Below, piece after piece: positions 59,176-64,000 of a stretch of DNA of 64,000 bases. The notes under the pieces were generated by a model, which saw only the letters and a program-made list of their open reading frames with translations, was not told where the DNA came from and searched no databases. Within the stretch, counting starts at the first letter, position 1; the number at the start of each line of letters is the position of its first letter. Position numbers and translations under genes: made by a program. Source of the stretch: Monosporascus cannonballus (taxonomy: Eukaryota; Ascomycota; Sordariomycetes; Xylariales); the NCBI GenBank assembly GCA_004154925.1, contig QJNS01000117.1:63474-127473 (forward strand), read 5' to 3'.

Positions 59176-62100
59176 ATGGCTACAAGATCCGCCGATTCCG
59201 TGCTTAACCTCTGCCATAAGGCTACGGTGCTCGGTAACAAGATATCGATCCACATGCTCGAGTATCTAGGCACCGTCGAGAAGCGCTCGCACCAGTTCGA
59301 CGAGCTCGCGCACGAGTTCATGGACACGAGCCGCATAATGTGGTCCTTGGAGGCCGGCCTCGTCGAGTTCACCCGAAGCAACCAGAAGCTCCCTGTCGAG
59401 ATGATCTCGGAGCTCGAGAAGAAGTTCCGGGCCGCCCACTCCGACTTCCAAGTGCTCGATTCGATGTTGGGGCGTTACCTGGACTACGAGAAGAAGGGCA
59501 CGGTGGGGCGGTTCCAGAAGGGCTGGCGCAGCATGTTCTCCCACAATGACGTCGACAAGATGCGGGAGAACCTCGAGAAAACCCGGGAGGCCTTGCGCAT
59601 GAGCGCGCTTGTCTTCCAGTGGTCTCTTGGCGATACCAAGATCGATGAGTCCGTCGGCATCGGCTACACGGGCCTCGCTGCTGCGCTAGACCGCATATCA
59701 GGAAGCAAGTCGGCCGCAAACCTTGCGAAGGCCAAGTCCGTCGGCACCAAATCCGACGTCACCCACCAAGTACACCCCGTTGAGACGACGCCACAGCTGC
59801 CATCCTTGTCGTACGTGGGCAACAGTAGGAGCTCGGGCGCCGATCACTCCTCTCTGCCTGGGCGTGAGTCCTCCATTCCCGGACGTGAATCCTCTCTCCC
59901 GGTACGTGAAAGATCTCTGCGAGGACGCGAAGTGTCTATGGCCGGCCGCGAGTCTTCATTACCCGGGCGTGAGGATGGCCACCATTCCAACCTCAACAGG
60001 TTGTTACCAGAGGTACAGCGCGAACCTTCCATCTCGGGCTACACCATTCATACCGACTCATCGCACGGTGTTGGTAGAGATCGCAGATTGTCGATCGTGG
60101 ACAATTCCGACAAACCAACGCCCATGGCTCATAACTCACCGGATTCCCGCGGCCGCACGGAATCCGACACCCTCATCGAGGAGATGGACGCGCTCGAGCC
60201 ATTCAAAGTTGTCCGCTTCAAGGCTGATCCTCTGTCGCAGCCCCGGTGGGCTCCACGCAATTCACTAGGGGCCGACAACGCCCAGTTGAGAGATTCCCTC
60301 GTGGCGGCTGTGGAATCGAGGAACCACAAGATGGTGGAGCAACTACTCGATCGCGGCGTCTCGCCCAATCTCGGACCACACGCTCATATCCTAAACCAAG
60401 CCATTTCCCATCACGATGTAGAGTCCGTGCGCCTCTTGTTGCTCTTTGGTGCTGACGTTAATGCTGCGGAGTCTCGCGGCGCGACCCCGCTGTACCTGGC
60501 CGTCGAGGAGTCTTTCATCGAAGGCGCTAACATGCTACTAAAGTAAGTGAAGAGGATGTGCTCGGGGCATTCGTTGCTAGTGAAAGTCTCGATTATCCCC
60601 CAACCCAATCGACTGTTTGGTAGAGCGCTTGCTAACTCGAAACGTCGACAGATACGGCGCCGACCCCAACCTCACAGCAGGGCACGGAGCGGAGACGCCG
60701 CTCTCGGCGGCCATCGTCGAAGACAAATTCACCCTCGCCCGGCTCCTTCTCGCGTACGGAGGCGACGTCAGCTACGTTATGGCGGAGGGCGACACGCTGC
60801 TGATGACGGCCATCAAGCATAAGCGGCCCAAGAAGATCATCGACCTGCTCCTCGACTACGGATCTGACGCCAACACGAAGAACAGCCACGGCCACACGCC
60901 CATGTTCGAGGCCATCCAGACCCAGCGGATCGAGGTCGTGGCCAGCCTGCTCGACCACCGCGCCAACCCCAACCTGCCGGGCCCGAAACACATGCTCTGG
61001 CCCGCCGCGTCGATGCCCCGCATCCTCGAGCTGCTCCTGGCCCGCGGCGCCGACGCCCGGAAGGCACCCGGCGTCATGGAGCTCGCGACGTCAGAGAACA
61101 ACATCGAGTCGGTGCGCGTGCTGCTGAAGGCGGGCGTCGACCCGAACGCCAAAAAGGACGGCATCTACACGCCGCTCTGCTCGTCCATCCGCGATGACCG
61201 GGCCGACATATTCGATCTGCTACTCAAACACGGCGCAGGTGAGTTTTTGCTGATCCCCTTCACTCGCCGTGTGCCGAGGCTTCTTAAGGTGGCTGCGGTG
61301 GAGGATTCCAATCCACGCGATACGATCCGGGGAGCCCTAAGACCCCGTGGAATCGATCTGTACAAGGGAAGATTGAGCTGACCCCAACCCTCTCGAGCAG
61401 ATCCGAACGTGCCGAGTGCCGAATACCCCGCATTCAAGTGCGTGACGCACTACCGGACGCAGTACCTCGCTCCCCTCGTGGCCGCCGGTGCCGACCTCAA
61501 CTCGCCGAAGGGCATACTGGAGACCGCTGTCCAGTGCTATAACCTCGAAGCCTTGATCTGGCTGCTTGACAGCGGCAAGGTCTCGCCCAACGATAAGGTG
61601 CCCAAGACGGGTGCCACGCCGCTGACCACGGCCATCCGCGAGAACCGTCCCGACCTGGTGGTATGTAAATAACAATATCCGACAAACGCCCTCCTACCCG
61701 TCGGACAGGGGAAGAGAACAGAAGTGATTGAATTTGCTGACGCTTGTTTGCCGCTAACTAGGATCTCCTTCTATCCCGGGGCGCCGACCCGAACATCAGG
61801 GGCGAGAACTGGCCCGTATGTATGGCGGTGAAGCAGCCGGCCATCCTGAAGCGCCTTCTGCCGGCGCTGGCCGAGCCCCGCGCCTTCAAGGGCGTCATGG
61901 AGATGGCCGTCGTGGCCAACCAGCTCGAGAGCGTCAAGCTGCTCATTAAGGCGGGCGTGAGCGTCGAGGACCGCAACGGAGGCGTCTTCTCGCCGCTGAC
62001 GACGGCCATCCGCGAGGAGCGGAAGGACATCGTCCGTTTCCTGCTTGTAAGGACTCTCCGCCAAACCTACCCCCCTACCGTCCCCACCCTCCCCCCCTGC

Positions 62101-62570
62101 CCTTCTCCAGTCATTACCTTGGGCACTTCAATATCCTGGGTGCAAGCGAGATTCCCAAGACAAGAAAAAATAAGCAAGTTACTGATGCGGACCGTACACA
62201 GGAGGCGGGCGCCGATGTCAACTCGCCGGGCGAGCACCTGCCGATCGTCAAGGCGCTGCGGCGGATGCACGGGGCCGACACGGAGGTGGTGGAGCTGCTG
62301 CTGCGGCACGGCGCCGACCCCAACAAGATGTACCGCGGGCACAACGGTTACTTCCAGGCTATCGAGAACGGCGACTCCGACGTGCTGAGCCTGCTCGCCA
62401 AGAGCTTCCCCCCGGACCTCGACGCCTGCGACGACGCCGGCATGACCCTACTCCAGGTCGCCTCGAGCCGCGGCTGGGACGAGGGCCGCCAGATTCTTCT
62501 CGCCGCCGGCACCAGCGCTAACGGTGGTTCTGCTGCTGCCACTGCTGGTTCCGCGACGGCGCCGCGGTAA
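59176..62570 (+). CDS. Ankyrin-repeat protein with helical fungal N-terminal domain, five exons
   Basis: Exons 59176-60542, 60652-61238, 61401-61660, 61762-62046 and 62202-62570 join in frame (phases 2, 1, 0, 0) to 955 aa. Donors are GTAAGT, GTGAGT, GTATGT and GTAAGG. The ATG at 59176 is used; the three codons upstream open only from TTG. Residues 1-170 are a helical domain (SADSVLNLCHKATVLGNKIS, later VDKMRENLEKTREALRMSAL then VFQWSLG), the type found at the N-terminus of fungal STAND and ankyrin proteins. Residues about 228-268 hold six heptads PGRESSL/PVRERSL-like. From about 368 to near the C-terminus run many ankyrin repeats (LLLxxGADPN, TPLxxAI); most introns fall inside repeats. A Ser/Ala/Gly tail ends the protein. 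Ankyrin arrays bind other proteins, and the N-terminal domain suggests signalling or self/non-self recognition (inference). Partner unknown. Confidence 0.85.
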
Positions 62571-63242
62571 AGGCGGGATGCGTTCGGGTATGCACCCGCC
62601 ACCCGCCCATGCGCACGCGCGCATGCATTCGATCAGGTTTACGCGCCTATGCGCGGCTACTACGGACTTCACACCTACCGGTGTCACTCCTTATAAACGT
62701 TTCTGTCCCCTTTATCGATGTATGCTTTTACATGGCTCTTGATATCCCCTCTTGCTCAGAAGGTCTCGGGGGACGCGGCAGGTAAAGGAAAGTGTGGGGG
62801 TTTATTACGGACCGGATAACAAAAAGGCGGATGGGATGGTGCCGTCTGAGTGCTAGGGGACTGTACGCGTCTTCTCTCTTGTACGTTGATAGTTAACCCC
62901 CATATACGCGCGGCTGCTAGACGGCCCCCTTGTAATGGTAATTGCGTTAAACGGCCCCACCTCGTTGTTATTCTCGATCTGGCGAAGATGCCCTCCGACG
63001 ACGTCCTTCGATGGGCGGAAACGCCCATTCCATTCATACCTCGATAGTCACGCCCGCGGCAGTCAACAAGGAAGTATCAATAGAGCGGGATCGCTGTGTT
63101 TGGGCAACAGAGACAGCCAAAAACCAGCGGTCTACCTGCTATTAGTGTTGGTTAGGAGAAGAAGGTCTTCGAGTTGAAGATCCCGGCTCGGGATAGCTCA
63201 CGGAAGTAAAGTATACCGGGCGGAAACAGCTACCGGCAGGGA
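62571..63242. other. 3' flank of the ankyrin gene
   Basis: 3' UTR of the ankyrin gene, then unassigned DNA. A 65-codon plus-strand frame ending at 63047 (LDLAKMPSDDVLRWAETPIP) has no partner sequence around it and is not called. No other structure seen. Confidence 0.4.
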
Positions 63243-63636
63243 TGTGAAATTATTCCTTAGGTTTTAGTCGTCTTCTGGCTAAGACTCTACTTAATTAAGC
63301 ATAAGGCTAACTAATTTGAGTTGAGGTTTAACTATTGTTGTTTTTAGTTAGTCTTCCATATGTTTTTAATAAATTCAATAAATTTAAAATTTATAACGAC
63401 GATATAAACAGGGCAAATACGGGCTTATTACCCTGCCCGAAAGATATTTTTTCTACTTGAATTTCTCTTTAGCGATTAAAAAAAAAAACATATGCTTTTA
63501 ATACTCTTTTCCCAAAGAGCTCTTAATCAGACCTAGTTTTGTCAATCTTTCCTTGGGTTTGGTTTAATTCGTCTTCGTCGAGCAGGTTCCTAATTAAGTC
63601 AGTATTAGTCAAAGAGGTAAAATAGCTAAAGTCACA
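63243..63636 (+). repeat. Candidate 5' LTR of a retrotransposon
   Basis: A 394-bp AT-rich segment begins TGTGA and ends TCACA, the short inverted TG...CA termini typical of LTRs. It is followed at once by ACTCTGGCGATTGGGGAGAG, a position and composition compatible with a primer-binding site. Base composition switches from AT-rich to GC-rich exactly at its right end. The matching 3' LTR would lie outside the window, so it cannot be confirmed and the target duplication cannot be checked. Confidence 0.4.
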
Positions 63637-64000
63637 ACTCTGGCGATTGGGGAGAGTCCGGAGGTCGTCCGCAGTGACCTCCCCCACAGTATTCGCGTCT
63701 GTCGAAAACGATGGGATTCCCGCAATCCTGCCTGTCTGTCTGAGTCAGCAGTAGTCGCGTATTAAGCGCGGCATCGGTCAGCGCGACAGCCCAACCAGTG
63801 TAGGAGGAGTAAAACATCGCGGCCCGTCGCCAAAAGGGGGGTTTAGGGGCGCAAACGAAAGTGCGGGTTATACCATGCGGTAATACGGTCGTAAGGGCAC
63901 ATTCCCGTCCCCAACCCGCCCGACGAGCAGCCATTGAGAACTTCCAGCAGAACTGGCGCCGCGTCGGCCTCGTCAAACGGGAACAACCGACCGCGGAGGC
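63637..64000 (+). mobile_element. Possible internal start of an LTR retrotransposon, cut by the window edge
   Basis: GC-rich DNA follows the candidate LTR. Near the end the plus strand reads IENFQQNWRRVGLVKREQPT and stays open to the edge, which could be the beginning of a gag-like frame; this is speculative. A 114-codon minus frame (63632-63976) covers the same bases and has no recognisable domain. Confidence 0.3.

Noticed and set aside
62850..63047. Plus-strand 65-codon frame after the ankyrin gene
   Set aside because: No motif and no splice link to the ankyrin gene, which ends with a normal stop at 62570.

Overview
The window reads as nuclear DNA of a filamentous ascomycete (Pezizomycotina, most likely Sordariomycetes; inferred). 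Genes are single-copy eukaryotic ones on both strands. They have short introns (59-162 bp) with GTAAGT/GTATGT/GTGAGT-type donors, GC-rich exons, and long spacers that contain decayed genes and transposon fragments. No operons, ribosome binding sites or bacterial features are present, and I found no convincing tRNA, rRNA or CRISPR array.

Layout. 0.8-2.1 kb (-): uncharacterised serine/acid-repeat protein. 2.1-10.2 kb: spacer with a decayed minus-strand gene (about 7.6-9.6 kb). 10.2-13.2 kb (+): three-exon Dpb11/Rad4/TopBP1-type protein with four BRCT domains. 14.1-16.8 kb (-): two-exon Arg-Asp-rich hypothetical protein. 16.8-24.3 kb: spacer with a cytochrome P450 pseudogene (20.6-22.0 kb, -) and an alpha/beta-hydrolase remnant (22.4 kb, +). 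24.3-27.2 kb (-): Utp8 ribosome-biogenesis factor, head-to-head with 28.2-31.8 kb (+) Elg1/ATAD5 PCNA unloader; a degenerate 24/27-bp tandem repeat lies between them. 33.4-34.2 kb (+): small proline/arginine-rich hypothetical protein. 34.65-35.3 kb (-): protein-kinase pseudogene. 37.2-37.9 kb (-): F-box-like protein. 39.4-40.3 kb (+): two-exon class III (SIRT5-like) sirtuin. 40.3-53.4 kb: 13-kb gene desert. 53.4-55.6 kb (+): three-exon Clg1/Pcl-type cyclin. 56.3-57.0 kb: two small inverted-repeat transposons with CAGG termini and 5-bp target duplications. 59.2-62.6 kb (+): five-exon ankyrin-repeat protein. 63.24-64.0 kb: probable 5' LTR and internal start of a retrotransposon running off the window.

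Function. Three conserved genes touch DNA replication or cell-cycle control: the Dpb11-type scaffold (replication initiation and checkpoint), Elg1 (PCNA unloading) and the Pho85-type cyclin. Utp8 serves rRNA transcription and processing. There is no sign that they form a cluster; this looks like ordinary fungal gene order broken up by accessory DNA. The accessory stretches hold the more unusual material: a P450 pseudogene that has lost its heme-cysteine loop, a kinase relic, the paired MITE-like elements, the repeat array in the UTP8-ELG1 spacer and the LTR candidate. Exon boundaries were worked out by hand from splice motifs and reading-frame continuity; no similarity search was possible.
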